Below, piece by piece: positions 27,653 through 37,765 of a stretch of DNA of 62,310 bases. Numbering within the stretch: the stretch's first letter is position 1; each line of letters opens with the position of its first letter. The notes under the pieces are model-generated. The model was not told the DNA's origin. It saw nothing but the letters and a program-made list of their open reading frames with translations, and ran no database searches. The position numbers and the translations under genes are program-made. The stretch covers positions 1 to 62,310 of the forward strand of contig ONIU01000016.1 in the NCBI GenBank assembly GCA_900317935.1, written 5' to 3'. The stretch comes from an uncultured bacterium. Its GTDB lineage: Bacteria; Muiribacteriota; Ozemobacteria; Ozemobacterales; Ozemobacteraceae.

Positions 27653-28735
27653 TTATGGCAGTTTAACAACTTTTCTTGGATTTACACGAGTGCCGTCAAC
27701 TTTTACTTCAAAGTGGAGGTGAGCACCTGTAGTATAAATACCAGTATTGTCAGAAATTGCTACCTGCTGACCTGCTTTAACCCTATCACCAACTTTTACT
27801 GTAGAACCTTTAAGATGACAAGCAAAAGTTTCATAACCATTATCATATTTAATTCTGATATAGTTACCACCGCCATTTTCAAAACCTACAGCAGTAACAA
27901 CACCATTAGCCATAGCATTTACACGGCTTCCTGTTGGAACTGGAAGGTCAACACCGTTATGGAAAGTGCCTTTTACTCCAGTAACAGGATGTGTTCTATA
28001 ACCATATTCAGAACTTACTCTTGATGGCATTGGATCAACTGGATTTGCACTACCCCATCCGCTTGAATCTACAGCTTTACCATTTGCATTAATAGTATCA
28101 CTGCCAGAGAGAGTTGAACTAGAACCTGACTTAGAGCCAGAAGAATTTCCTTTGCTTCCAGCAGGAAGAGTCAAAACCCAACCAGAATAAATCAAATTTG
28201 GATTTGATAACAAAGAAGGATATTTATCCTTATTCAAATCAACGAGTTCATGCCAGCGACTGCCATCACCCATTTGTTCACTTGCAATTTTGATTAGATA
28301 ATCACCAGGCTGAACTGTGTATTCAACTTTTTTATCTGTAGAAGTTGAAGTAGAAGTACTGGTAACTGTTGCAGTTGATGTAGCAGTAACAGTAGCAGTA
28401 CCGGTTGCTGTAACAGTAGCAGTTCCGGTAGCAGTTCCGGTAGCAGTTCCAGTATTAGTTGATGTAGATGATGAAGTAAGCCCATCTACGATCCATTTAT
28501 CAACCTTTTGGGATTCCGGATCAACACCAGTGCTTGTTCCAGTACTAGTAGAAGTGCTCCCTTCGGAAACACTTATATCTTTGGTTTCAAGAGCATTTGA
28601 ATCAGTAGATTTTTCTATATTCTTTTCAGTATCCTGAAAAGTTGTAGCTTCAGCATTTACCCTCATTAAATTAGGGCAAGTAGCTACGGCAATAGCCAAA
28701 ACAATGCTCGATAGTAAAACACATGTTTTTTTCAT
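27653..28735 (-). CDS. Secreted LysM-M23 peptidoglycan endopeptidase
   Basis: Probable cell-wall hydrolase or activator acting in the periplasm. A signal peptide (about residues 1-28) is followed by a Ser/Thr/Gly low-complexity stalk (with TGTA-type 4-residue repeats). Then come a LysM domain (YTVQPGDYLIKIASEQMG to SGWVLTLPAG) and a C-terminal M23 domain with metal ligands in GTFHNGVDLPVP and TGAHLHFEVKVDG. The other expected ligand lies near YRTHPVTG, and HLKGS is also present. ATG 28735 has GAGG six bases upstream and gives MKKTCVLL; GTG 28747 is the rejected longer start. The stalk is probably an extended linker across the wall. Confidence 0.9.
   Translation of the reverse strand: MKKTCVLLSSIVLAIAVATCPNLMRVNAEATTFQDTEKNIEKSTDSNALETKDISVSEGSTSTSTGTSTGVDPESQKVDKWIVDGLTSSSTSTNTGTATGTATGTATVTATGTATVTATSTATVTSTSTSTSTDKKVEYTVQPGDYLIKIASEQMGDGSRWHELVDLNKDKYPSLLSNPNLIYSGWVLTLPAGSKGNSSGSKSGSSSTLSGSDTINANGKAVDSSGWGSANPVDPMPSRVSSEYGYRTHPVTGVKGTFHNGVDLPVPTGSRVNAMANGVVTAVGFENGGGNYIRIKYDNGYETFACHLKGSTVKVGDRVKAGQQVAISDNTGIYTTGAHLHFEVKVDGTRVNPRKVVKLP
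28362..28451 (-). repeat. 12-bp tandem repeats in the Thr-rich stalk
   Basis: Near-perfect GTAGCAGTTCCG units run from 28416 to 28451, with degenerate copies back to about 28362. They encode TGTA/TVTA-type repeats of the LysM-M23 protein and keep the reading frame on copy-number change. Confidence 0.8.
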
Positions 28736-28755
28736 AATAAACCTCACATTATTTT

Positions 28756-28783
28756 ATTATAACAAATATATATACTTTAGCAA
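28756..28783 (-). promoter_or_regulatory. Putative promoter of the LysM/M23 operon
   Basis: Minus strand: TTGCTA (28783-28778), a 16-base spacer, TATAAT (28761-28756). The perfect -10 box and correct distance to the GAGG ribosome site support it; the -35 is imperfect and the spacer one base short. Confidence 0.5.
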
Positions 28784-28938
28784 TTATAAAAAGTTTATAA
28801 AAAAGATAAAATTATGTACACAAACATAAAAAAACTTAAAACTTAAGTCCATGAAGGACTAGAAAACACAGACTCTATATGTTAAGATTACTAGGCAAAC
28901 AAATCTAAAAAAAATAGAAGGCTAAGGATTTTTTCTTT

Positions 28939-31413
28939 ATGTCTGATATAAAAAACAGTCAAGAAAATACAAACACTAATATAGTAGTAAAAAAATTTGA
29001 AACTCCTGCTAAAACTTTAGAACTTCTAATAGAGCTACAAAACATATTATCTACCAATAAAACAGCCAAAAAACTTATGATTGGTTACAATGACCAGATG
29101 TTTAAACAGAGCCAATCTAAGCTTTGGTTTGAAGAAGACGAAAAAGTTCTTTTACCCTTACTAAAAAAGCTACAAAAAGAGTTTTCGCTGAACGCTATTG
29201 GAATTATCCAAAAAGCCGCTCCAGGATACAATAACGAATATATAATTACTCCGACCAACAATGAAGGAGAATACGACAGCAGTCTTCAAGAGCTTTTAGA
29301 AAGACGGATGGAGATTATAGATGCTAAAAATCATGATTTGGATTCTATAATCAAAACCCAAATATATGATCACCAGGATAAAATTTTTTCCAGTTTCGGC
29401 CCCGTAGTCTTCCCCTGCTCTATAAACAACAATATAAAAAAGAATCTTAACGAAGAAGACATAACCTTTGGTTATCTTGGAATAATTCCAACTCAGCAGC
29501 AAGCCCTAGAAATGTTTAACGAGCAGGATAACGGGCTAATGAAGCTTATTACCCTCATAGCAAACCAGCTTGGCCTTTACTTCAGCCATCTTAATCTTAC
29601 AAGAAGAAAAGCTTTAAATGACCGTCTGAAAAAAACTATTGAAGTAATAGATACTCGTATCAGCTTCCTTGATAACCCTAATGATACAAAACAGATTCTT
29701 GATGATTTAGCAGATTTTATAACCAAAGTTTTTAATCTGCATGCTGGGGCTATTTATACATATATTAGGAATAATGACTGTCTCGAAAAAACAATAAGTC
29801 TTGATCCCTGGACACCAGATTTAATAAGCGCTGAGCAGCTATTTAACTGCCCTGAAATTCTTGACGCCATAAAGAAAACAAATTCGCTGGATAACAGCAA
29901 CAAAGAAATTGACCTGCCAGTGCGCTATATTTTCCCTATAACTTCAACTTTTAGCAAATACTCGCGTGCGCTGGTAATCTACGAATCTAATTTAAATCCT
30001 CTGTTATCAAATGATGAAATAGATACTATCTCTTACGGTTTAAAAGAAAAGATTGGTTTTCATCTGCAAGCTGCCGACAATTTTGCCAATAGAATATCTT
30101 CTATAACAGAATTTGAAGACCTTATTAAAAACATATCCGACCCGAATGTCATGCAGGATAAAATGATAAAAGTCATTTCCGACCATCTTAAAGTAGATAT
30201 TATTTCTTATATGGAAGTAGATCCAAGCCGGAAATACTTGATATTAAAGAAGGGACACGGTCATTCAGACAGTGTTATTCCAAACGAAACCAAGCAATCT
30301 ATCGATGATTCCATATCTGGTTTAGTCGTTAAATATGGAAAAACTCTCTATATAAAGAATATTAATGACCTTGATGAAGTTCAAAGAAATTTTCCTTCTG
30401 AAAGCAGAGAAAACTTAAAACGACTTTTCAGTCAGCAGCACCAGACATCTTACCATACTAAGTCACTGCTGTCTGTTCCTCTGATAACTGGAATAGGAAG
30501 TTCAAACAAAAAAGTTACTGGTGTTATAAACGTTAACAATAAAGACAACATGAAACCTTTTTCCTTGAGCGATAAAAGATTTCTTGAAGCAATCTCAGAT
30601 TTGGTAGCTGCAGGCATAAACAATGTAAGTTACCTTAGCGAAACCAAAGAACGAGAACTGCTTAATAAAAACGCCAGAGAAATCCAGATGTCTCTAATGC
30701 CCACAGAAAAAGATTTCAAGCGTCTGCCTCCAGAAATAGACATTTATGGCGAAAGCAGCCCGGCAAAAGAAGTTGGCGGAGACCTCTTTGAAACCGTTAA
30801 ACTCTGTGACGGAAGACTTTTGGTATTATTAGGAGACGTATCTGGCAAAGGTTCTTCTGCCGCAATAATTATGGCTATTGCTCAAACCATCATAAAAACC
30901 CTTGCTCCAGAAGAATCAAACATATTAAGCATTTTAACTAAGGCCAATAAATACCTTTCGGCAGAAATGGAAGAAATGGACGGTAAATTTGTTACTCTCC
31001 AGTTGGTTGCCATTGATATCGCCACTGGAGATTGCGAATTTGCTTCAGCCGGTCACGGTCCTCTTCTTGTAAGAAGAAAAGACTGTAATGAAGAAATTCC
31101 GCCGAAATCAGGCATGCCCTTAGGACTTTTCGACCCACCATTGAAGCCCTTTGTTTCAACCAGTTTTAAATTGAATTCTGGAGATTCTTTTGTAATGTTC
31201 ACTGATGGGCTTTACGAAGAAAGCAACCAGAATGGTGAAATGTTTGGAACTGAGAGAATAAAGGAAATTCTGAGCAACACAGCACAAGAAAGTGCCAAAA
31301 GTATAACCAAAGCCTTAATTACAGCATGCCAGCAATGGCGAGAAGGAACAGAGGCTCACGATGACCTTACTGTTCTGGCTATAAAATATAGAAGGAACGA
31401 CCAAAATGACTAA
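28939..31413 (+). CDS. GAF-domain PP2C/SpoIIE-type serine phosphatase (RsbU-like)
   Basis: Cytoplasmic signalling phosphatase of the kind that acts on anti-sigma-factor antagonists. Residues 1-590 hold sensor regions; a GAF domain is recognisable at about 375-570 (SISGLVVKYGKTLYIKNIND, LLSVPLITG). The phosphatase domain (about 590-820) has GGDLFE (metal Asp near residue 613), LLGDVSGKGSSAAIIMA, SAGHGPLLVRR and FTDGLYEESNQNGEMFG. There are no membrane segments. AAGGA lies about 10 bases before the ATG. Its end overlaps the next gene by 8 bases. No anti-sigma factor or STAS protein is in the window, so the target is unknown. Confidence 0.9.
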   Translation: MSDIKNSQENTNTNIVVKKFETPAKTLELLIELQNILSTNKTAKKLMIGYNDQMFKQSQSKLWFEEDEKVLLPLLKKLQKEFSLNAIGIIQKAAPGYNNEYIITPTNNEGEYDSSLQELLERRMEIIDAKNHDLDSIIKTQIYDHQDKIFSSFGPVVFPCSINNNIKKNLNEEDITFGYLGIIPTQQQALEMFNEQDNGLMKLITLIANQLGLYFSHLNLTRRKALNDRLKKTIEVIDTRISFLDNPNDTKQILDDLADFITKVFNLHAGAIYTYIRNNDCLEKTISLDPWTPDLISAEQLFNCPEILDAIKKTNSLDNSNKEIDLPVRYIFPITSTFSKYSRALVIYESNLNPLLSNDEIDTISYGLKEKIGFHLQAADNFANRISSITEFEDLIKNISDPNVMQDKMIKVISDHLKVDIISYMEVDPSRKYLILKKGHGHSDSVIPNETKQSIDDSISGLVVKYGKTLYIKNINDLDEVQRNFPSESRENLKRLFSQQHQTSYHTKSLLSVPLITGIGSSNKKVTGVINVNNKDNMKPFSLSDKRFLEAISDLVAAGINNVSYLSETKERELLNKNAREIQMSLMPTEKDFKRLPPEIDIYGESSPAKEVGGDLFETVKLCDGRLLVLLGDVSGKGSSAAIIMAIAQTIIKTLAPEESNILSILTKANKYLSAEMEEMDGKFVTLQLVAIDIATGDCEFASAGHGPLLVRRKDCNEEIPPKSGMPLGLFDPPLKPFVSTSFKLNSGDSFVMFTDGLYEESNQNGEMFGTERIKEILSNTAQESAKSITKALITACQQWREGTEAHDDLTVLAIKYRRNDQND

Positions 31414-33529
31414 AAAACCAGCAAATGAAAACAACATTTATGCAATCTTGGCTGAAAAAGCTGCAGAAGCAACAGACCTTCGTCTTCTGGTTCAAAACAT
31501 AATTCAGCATACTCTTGATTATATGCAAGCCGCTTTTGGTTCTATAATGGTTTATAATAAAGAAGATGACAGTTTGAAACTTTACGCATCCTCATCACAT
31601 CCTGTATTTGCTAAGGGTGCCGTAAAAGATAAAAAAACCAAGATTTCAAAGAGTGATTCAATAGCAGCAAAGGTTTTTAGTTCGGGAAAACCGATTATTT
31701 TCAAAAAAGATACTAAAACAAATGCATCTAAACTAAAATTAAGCAGAGCAGATGATAACGGCTCTTTCATGTCTGTTCCTTTAACAATAAGCAAAAGAAT
31801 TATAGGGGTAATAAATCTTAACCGCACACCAAAACAGGAATCATTTAATTCTAACGACTTAGTGAAACTCAGCGGAATAAACGTTTTCATAGCCAGTCTT
31901 ATAGAAAAAGAAACCCTTTTGGAAAAAATCGAAACCAACAGAAAAGAAATTTCCGCTCTTTATCAAATGTCTAACCTTCTTTCTGAATCTAATGATTTCA
32001 AAGGCAGATTAGAAGAATTTTTATTAAAGCTTTCAAAAGAGCTTGGAATGAAACGCTCTGCCATCATAAAAACTATTCCTCTTGATAAAGACAAAAAATC
32101 AAAGACAAAACAGCATAATTTTGAGATTATTGCCTCTCATAATCTCAAGCAAAATCATTTGGAATCAATGTTCAAATCTGCATCAGAACATATTAAGCTT
32201 AAAATAAAAAGAAGTTCAGCATTGGCAGGAATCAACAGCGATGACACCCCGCTAACTCTTCAGTTTAATGATGGGAAAAACAACAGCGAGATGTATTGTG
32301 TTCCTTTATTTATACAGGATAACGGCATCTATTTCCTGATCGTCAGTCGCAACTTTGTTGAAGATGATGAAATCAATACTAACAAGCATTATAGATTCCT
32401 GCAGGTTATTTCACATAACATTTCCAGTGCAATCTCACGTGAAAAAATGCTGAAAACCATTCATGAAGACAAAGAAATCCTAAGAGAAAGTGCTGAAAGA
32501 AATAGAATTTTCTTCGAAATCAGCAAAGACCTTGGCTCGACCCTTGATCCTTATCTGATACTGCAAAAGGCTTTCAATCAATTTAACAAGATTATTTCTT
32601 TTACTACTATTTCGATATTGCTCTATGACGATTTAGACGCTGAATATAAACTTATTGTTCAGCCCTCTGAGCCAATTTCACTGAAGTATCAGAAAAATCT
32701 TACCAATAGTATCATTAATCTGTTCAAGGAATACCCAAGCGAACCTTTGATAACAAAAGATAATACAGCCACCCCGACATTCTTTAACCCTCATAATCCT
32801 GATGCAAAACAGGTTGCTTCATTTAAGAATGTTCTGCATCTGCCAATTATTCTCGGCAATTCAGTAAAAGGTCTTATTCATCTTGCAAGAAAAGGAAATC
32901 ATGAATTCACTTCTCACGAATTAGACATTACTTCTCAGTTTACAGGTATTTTTATTACCAGCATAAAAAATGCGTTAATTCACAAGAGAACAGAAAAACT
33001 AGCTTTCACAGACCCGTTGACAGAGCTTTACAATCACAGATTCTTCCAGGAAACTCTTCTGCAGGAATTTACAAGATCTGAAAGATATAAAAAACCTCTT
33101 TCTTTAATGATTATAGACATTGATTTCTTCAAAAAATTTAACGATACTTATGGACATCTAGTTGGAGATAAAGTATTAAAACACGTTTCCGCAATATTTA
33201 AATCTTCTATGCGTGAACAAATTGATACTGTGGCAAGATATGGCGGCGAAGAATTCGGCGTAATACTTCCGGAAACTTCACTAGAAGGAGCTGCAGTTTT
33301 CGCAGAACGCATCAGGAAAAAAGTAGAAGAATCTTTTATACAAGAAGGTGATAAAAAGCTTAAAGTTACACTTTCTATCGGTGTTTCCTGCATCTCAGTA
33401 ACAAAATGCACAAAAACATCAGATTTAATTGAAGCAGCAGACCAGGCATTATACAAAGCAAAAGCAGAAGGAAGAAATCAGGTTCAGACCTATAATGAAT
33501 CTGAAGTATACTATGAAAAAACCCATTAA
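31406..33529 (+). CDS. GAF-domain diguanylate cyclase (GGDEF)
   Basis: Synthesises cyclic di-GMP from GTP. An N-terminal GAF domain (about residues 20-170) is followed by one or two more GAF-like regions. The C-terminal GGDEF domain (about 535-700) starts DPLTELYNHRFF and contains MIIDIDFFKKFNDTYGH and the signature RYGGEEFGV (GGEEF near residue 613). The RxxD inhibitory site that normally stands five residues before GGEEF reads EQID, so product inhibition through that site is probably lost. There is no membrane segment. It overlaps the upstream phosphatase gene by 8 bases and the downstream HD-GYP gene by about 17. Confidence 0.92.
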   Translation: MTKKPANENNIYAILAEKAAEATDLRLLVQNIIQHTLDYMQAAFGSIMVYNKEDDSLKLYASSSHPVFAKGAVKDKKTKISKSDSIAAKVFSSGKPIIFKKDTKTNASKLKLSRADDNGSFMSVPLTISKRIIGVINLNRTPKQESFNSNDLVKLSGINVFIASLIEKETLLEKIETNRKEISALYQMSNLLSESNDFKGRLEEFLLKLSKELGMKRSAIIKTIPLDKDKKSKTKQHNFEIIASHNLKQNHLESMFKSASEHIKLKIKRSSALAGINSDDTPLTLQFNDGKNNSEMYCVPLFIQDNGIYFLIVSRNFVEDDEINTNKHYRFLQVISHNISSAISREKMLKTIHEDKEILRESAERNRIFFEISKDLGSTLDPYLILQKAFNQFNKIISFTTISILLYDDLDAEYKLIVQPSEPISLKYQKNLTNSIINLFKEYPSEPLITKDNTATPTFFNPHNPDAKQVASFKNVLHLPIILGNSVKGLIHLARKGNHEFTSHELDITSQFTGIFITSIKNALIHKRTEKLAFTDPLTELYNHRFFQETLLQEFTRSERYKKPLSLMIIDIDFFKKFNDTYGHLVGDKVLKHVSAIFKSSMREQIDTVARYGGEEFGVILPETSLEGAAVFAERIRKKVEESFIQEGDKKLKVTLSIGVSCISVTKCTKTSDLIEAADQALYKAKAEGRNQVQTYNESEVYYEKTH

Positions 33530-35705
33530 GGCCAACAATAGTCAGAACGAAAGTTTTAACAGATTATCTGCCATTTCTGAGATTTCTTTAGCTCTCTCAT
33601 CTAATCGAGAGATGAAAGAAGACTTAGAAATGATAGCAAAAGCGGTAAAAGATGCTGTAAAAGCTGATGAAAGCTATATAATGCTTTTAAACAGAGAATT
33701 ATTCCAGCTAGAATTCAGCACAGCCTCTGGTAAACGCAGACGAAGACCTTCTTATATTAAATGTGAAGATCACAGAAATGAAATCCATTCGGATAAAGAG
33801 TTTGGTTTTGCCCCAAGTCCAGGAAACGCACAGATAGCCAATCCTAATTTAACCGGTGAAAATCTGGCGGTTTTCAAGGCTTTTGAAGCTAGACAAAGAC
33901 TAATTTACACTGGCGACCCTAACGACAGTATTTTTAAAGGAACTCCATTTAAATCAGCCTTGTTTATTCCGCTTCAAACCAAAACCCAGTGCGTTGGTCT
34001 TTTAGTTGCAGCGAATACAACAACAAATCACATCTTCTCTGTAAACGACTTAGAAGAAGCTACAATATTCGCTAATCTTGCTGCTTTAAAAATTGAGCAT
34101 ACAACCCTTCTTAATGACAGAGAAAAGCAGATTAAACAGATGGAACAGCTTAATCAGCTTGCAAAAAAACTCTCTACATCAAGAACTTTTGACGCTCTTA
34201 TCGGCCAATCCTTTGAATATCTCAGAGGAAGAATAAAATACGATATTGGTGTAGTTAGCTTGTTTTCCAAAGATGAAGAAGAAAAACGCTACTACGTTTC
34301 CAATTATCTTCTTGAGCCGCAAAAGCTAAATGCTCTATCAGCTCACATGAACGATATATCTCAGACCCTTTCTCCTCAAAAAGGACGTATAATTAAGCGT
34401 CAGCAACTATTTTTATCCGATCAGAATCAGGATAATTCCAAGCTTTTTGCAGGAAAACTGAAATCCTATTTAACTGTTCCTTTGGTTTTCCAGAACAAAA
34501 ACATAGGTTTCATTACCTTAGCAACTATGAGGAAAAATGCTTTTTCAAGAGAAAACCTCAGAACTCTGACAACCATTTCTAATCTTTTATCTACCGCTGT
34601 AGAAAACGTAAGAATTACTCTCGATCTGGAAAGGCACATAGATGAGGTTTCTGTTCTTTTCGAAATTTCTCAGTCAATAACTTCAACTCTTGTCTTAGAT
34701 GAAGTTTTAGACTCAATAGTAAGCTTCTCTATTGAAATGATGAACGCTCTTCGCTGTGAATTGAGACTTTTTGACAAAAACACAGATGCTCTTGAAGTAA
34801 AAGCTTCAAGAGGCTTATCTAAGTCTTTTCTAGCCTCAAAAGCAATAAAGAAAGGCGAAAGCATTATCGGAACCTGTTTCGAAAAGCGCCGCCCAACTTC
34901 TGTTGCCGATATCAGAAAACTCGACAATGACCCATTCTTAAGCCTGATGCGTAAGGAAAAAATAGCTGGTCTTCTCGCAGTTCCGATTATTCTTCACAAT
35001 AAATCAATCGGCGTAATAACCATTTACACAAGCAAGCCAAAGAACTTCTCTCAAAGCGAAATAGACCTGCTTTCAACTTTCGCATCACAAGCCAGTATAG
35101 CCATAGAAAATGCTAAGCTTTACGCAGACATGAAAGAACAGTATATGTCTATGGTAATGGCCTTAGCTGCTGCAATCGAAGCTAAAGATTCCTATACTCA
35201 CGGTCATAGCACCAAGGTTATGGAATACGCTGTAAAAATAAGCAAAGAAATAGGCTTAGACGACGATCAGATTGAAACCGTCAGATATGCCGGACTTCTT
35301 CATGATATAGGCAAAATAGGCGTCAAAGACGTTATATTGTCTAAACAAGGAAAACTCACTGATGAAGAAGTTGCTGAACTTCATAAGCACCCTGAATATG
35401 GCGCAAATATCATGGAAAGAGTGGCCATATTAAAAGACATTGCACCTCTTACGCTTTATCACCACGAAAGATATGATGGTAAAGGTTACCCTCTAGGCCT
35501 TAAAGGTTCACAAATACCTTTAGGAGCAAGAATTCTTGCAGTTGCAGACACTTATGACGCAATGATTGCCGACCGCCCATACAGAAAAGCATTTCCTTTT
35601 GATTACGTAAAAAAAGAAATGTTCAAAGCAGCAGGTTCCCAATTAGACCCTTCATTAGTAAAGGTTTTCTTCGATATATTGAAAAAAGAAGGCGTCGATA
35701 AGTAA
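33513..35705 (+). CDS. GAF-domain HD-GYP cyclic-di-GMP phosphodiesterase
   Basis: Predicted to hydrolyse cyclic di-GMP. Two to three GAF-like sensor regions (about residues 15-215, 220-375 and 380-545) precede the HD-GYP domain. That domain shows HGHSTKVMEYA, LLHDIGKIGVKD, HPEYGANIM, YHHERYDGKGYP and ADTYDAMIADRPYR, so all metal-binding and GYP residues are present. ATG 33513 is preferred because a start at 33429 would overlap the cyclase gene by 100 bases; 33495 is possible. It pairs with the cyclase gene immediately upstream, so synthesis and breakdown enzymes are made from one transcript. Confidence 0.92.
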   Translation: MKKPIKANNSQNESFNRLSAISEISLALSSNREMKEDLEMIAKAVKDAVKADESYIMLLNRELFQLEFSTASGKRRRRPSYIKCEDHRNEIHSDKEFGFAPSPGNAQIANPNLTGENLAVFKAFEARQRLIYTGDPNDSIFKGTPFKSALFIPLQTKTQCVGLLVAANTTTNHIFSVNDLEEATIFANLAALKIEHTTLLNDREKQIKQMEQLNQLAKKLSTSRTFDALIGQSFEYLRGRIKYDIGVVSLFSKDEEEKRYYVSNYLLEPQKLNALSAHMNDISQTLSPQKGRIIKRQQLFLSDQNQDNSKLFAGKLKSYLTVPLVFQNKNIGFITLATMRKNAFSRENLRTLTTISNLLSTAVENVRITLDLERHIDEVSVLFEISQSITSTLVLDEVLDSIVSFSIEMMNALRCELRLFDKNTDALEVKASRGLSKSFLASKAIKKGESIIGTCFEKRRPTSVADIRKLDNDPFLSLMRKEKIAGLLAVPIILHNKSIGVITIYTSKPKNFSQSEIDLLSTFASQASIAIENAKLYADMKEQYMSMVMALAAAIEAKDSYTHGHSTKVMEYAVKISKEIGLDDDQIETVRYAGLLHDIGKIGVKDVILSKQGKLTDEEVAELHKHPEYGANIMERVAILKDIAPLTLYHHERYDGKGYPLGLKGSQIPLGARILAVADTYDAMIADRPYRKAFPFDYVKKEMFKAAGSQLDPSLVKVFFDILKKEGVDK

Positions 35706-36967
35706 TGTCTCTTGCTTCAAAAATTAAAGAGATTTTTTCCCAAAACCTCTTGGATACTTTAACAAAAATAGGCCAAATTGCAGAAAACCATGGTCTCAAA
35801 GCTTATGCTGTCGGGGGTTTTGTAAGAGATTTACTATTGGAAAAAGCAAACTTTGATATCGACATTATGGTTGAAGGGGATGCAATACCCTTTGCAGAAA
35901 ATGTCGGGCAGGAACTAAACGCAGATTGTAAGCTGATAGAAAGATTCCACACAGCTCACATATTCCTGGATAAACTAACTATAGATTTCAGCTCAGCAAG
36001 AAAAGAAGTCTACAGACGTCCCGGAGAACTGCCGGAAATATCTTTCAGTAATCTTAGAGACGACCTTTACAGACGAGATTTCACAATTAATGCCTTAGCC
36101 CTTTCAATAACACCGAATCAGCCTTTTGAACTTATAGATTTATTTGGCGGTGAATCTGATCTCAGAAAGGGTATCATAAAAGTACTTCATACTAATAGTT
36201 TTTTAGATGACCCAACCAGGCTCTATCGTGCCCTTAGATTTGCAGATAGATTCAAATTTGTATTAGACTCAAACACGGAATACCTTTTCGATAAAGCAAT
36301 AAAAATCAGTGCTCCAAGCACTTTAAGTATTAAGCGCATTGCTGCTGAAATAGATAAATGTTTTAAGGAAAAATATCCTCTGAGCCTTTTAAACAAATAC
36401 CGCAGTTCAGGCCTGCTGGAATACTATCATAAATTATTCAAAGGTCAGACCAGACCAGATTTTTCTTTCAGCATGGTAAGAGCTATGACTACCAGATTAA
36501 AATCCAAATTTCCTGGAATAATTGAAAATGCTGTTTTCTGGTCACTGTTATTATCAACTCTTCCATTATCAGAAGCTCAAACTCTGCTAAACAATTCTGG
36601 TCTCCCTCATTCTGTCGTTTTGCAGGTTACTTCTGCTTTATCCAGTTGGCAGGTTATACTGACAAAACTCTCTCTAGCAGAAACAAAACTTGAAATATAT
36701 AATGCCTTAAAAGATGCTTGCCCTGAAACCTTGGCTCTGATATATCTAAAAAACAAAAACAAAGAAATCGAAAATAAAATAAATCAATATGTGAATCAAT
36801 TATATTCAATTAAACCTTCTATCACAGGCAAAGACCTTGTAGAAGCAGGAATTGAACCAGGACCTCAAATAAGACAAATCTTGGAAAAGATAATAGAAAA
36901 AAAGCTTGAGTGCCCTGAATTAACTAGAAAGGAAGAACTAAACCTTGCCGGAATACCGAATATATGA
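35705..36967 (+). CDS. tRNA nucleotidyltransferase / poly(A) polymerase family (class II)
   Basis: Adds CCA (or part of it) to tRNA 3' ends, or poly(A) to RNA. The head domain has YAVGGFVRDLLL, the catalytic pair in FDIDIMVEG, and RRDFTINALALSI. The neck segment DPTRLYRALRFADRF follows. At 420 residues it lacks the extra CBS/DHH modules of larger family members. Which nucleotides it adds cannot be read from sequence; a separate CCA enzyme may exist elsewhere. Its ATG overlaps the last base of the HD-GYP stop codon. Confidence 0.88.
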   Translation: MSLASKIKEIFSQNLLDTLTKIGQIAENHGLKAYAVGGFVRDLLLEKANFDIDIMVEGDAIPFAENVGQELNADCKLIERFHTAHIFLDKLTIDFSSARKEVYRRPGELPEISFSNLRDDLYRRDFTINALALSITPNQPFELIDLFGGESDLRKGIIKVLHTNSFLDDPTRLYRALRFADRFKFVLDSNTEYLFDKAIKISAPSTLSIKRIAAEIDKCFKEKYPLSLLNKYRSSGLLEYYHKLFKGQTRPDFSFSMVRAMTTRLKSKFPGIIENAVFWSLLLSTLPLSEAQTLLNNSGLPHSVVLQVTSALSSWQVILTKLSLAETKLEIYNALKDACPETLALIYLKNKNKEIENKINQYVNQLYSIKPSITGKDLVEAGIEPGPQIRQILEKIIEKKLECPELTRKEELNLAGIPNI

Positions 36968-37706
36968 ATTTAGAACCCCAGACGACAAATCCAATTGGAA
37001 AGACAAAATTGTTGATTTCATGCCAAAACTAGGATTAATACTAATAGCCTTAGTATTAATAGCAACATTTACAAACATTTTCCAAAATCCTCTTCGACTT
37101 CTTATAGCATATCCAATTTTTATAATATCATTGGTTTTACACGAATTATCTCATGCCTATATGGCATATTTTCTAGGAGACCCCACTCCAAAACTAACAG
37201 GTAGATTGACTTTGAATCCCTTAAAACACCTTGACCTCTGGGGAACCCTGTTATTCATTTTTTGTGGTTTTGGTTGGGCAAAACCTGTTCAAGTTGATGC
37301 TTCAAATTTTAGAAATCCAGATAAAGCAATGGTCTCTGTTGCTCTTGCTGGGCCATTATGCAATTTTTTTATTGCTATATTTTCAGTATTAATCGTAGGA
37401 GCTACATTCTTTTTTGTAAGTAATGAATTAACTTTAAGTATTGTTTTTAATATTTGTTATTTTGCTACTTCTGTTAATGTTTTGCTTGCAGTATTCAATT
37501 TAATTCCCATACCGCCATTAGATGGCTCAAGACTGGTTCATTACTTACTTCCTGCACCTTATAAAGCTAATTATTATAGATTTGCTCAGCAATATGCTTT
37601 ATTTATAATGATATTCGTCTTCATGTATGCTGGCGGAATGATAACTCCTATGGCTAAGAAAATAACATATTATCTATTCTCATTGGTTGGAATCAATTTA
37701 TATTAA
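36945..37706 (+). CDS. Site-2-protease-family (M50) membrane metalloprotease
   Basis: Zinc protease embedded in the membrane, likely cutting within membrane proteins. The catalytic HELSH lies near residues 66-70 in the first of about five membrane segments, and the second ligand region reads FNLIPIPPLDGSRLVH. This is the short YwhC-like form without a PDZ domain. The start is TTG at 36945, overlapping the previous gene by 23 bases, with GGAAG about 10 bases upstream. The substrate is unknown. Confidence 0.87.
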   Translation: MPEYRIYEFRTPDDKSNWKDKIVDFMPKLGLILIALVLIATFTNIFQNPLRLLIAYPIFIISLVLHELSHAYMAYFLGDPTPKLTGRLTLNPLKHLDLWGTLLFIFCGFGWAKPVQVDASNFRNPDKAMVSVALAGPLCNFFIAIFSVLIVGATFFFVSNELTLSIVFNICYFATSVNVLLAVFNLIPIPPLDGSRLVHYLLPAPYKANYYRFAQQYALFIMIFVFMYAGGMITPMAKKITYYLFSLVGINLY

Positions 37707-37765
37707 TCGCAACAGTCCAAATCATAAAAAACAAGTCTGATGCTATAATTTATAAGGTATAGAGT

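Noticed and set aside
28294..28637. Val-rich plus-strand and Leu-rich minus-strand frames
   Set aside because: Other-frame readings of the Thr-rich stalk repeats of the LysM-M23 gene.
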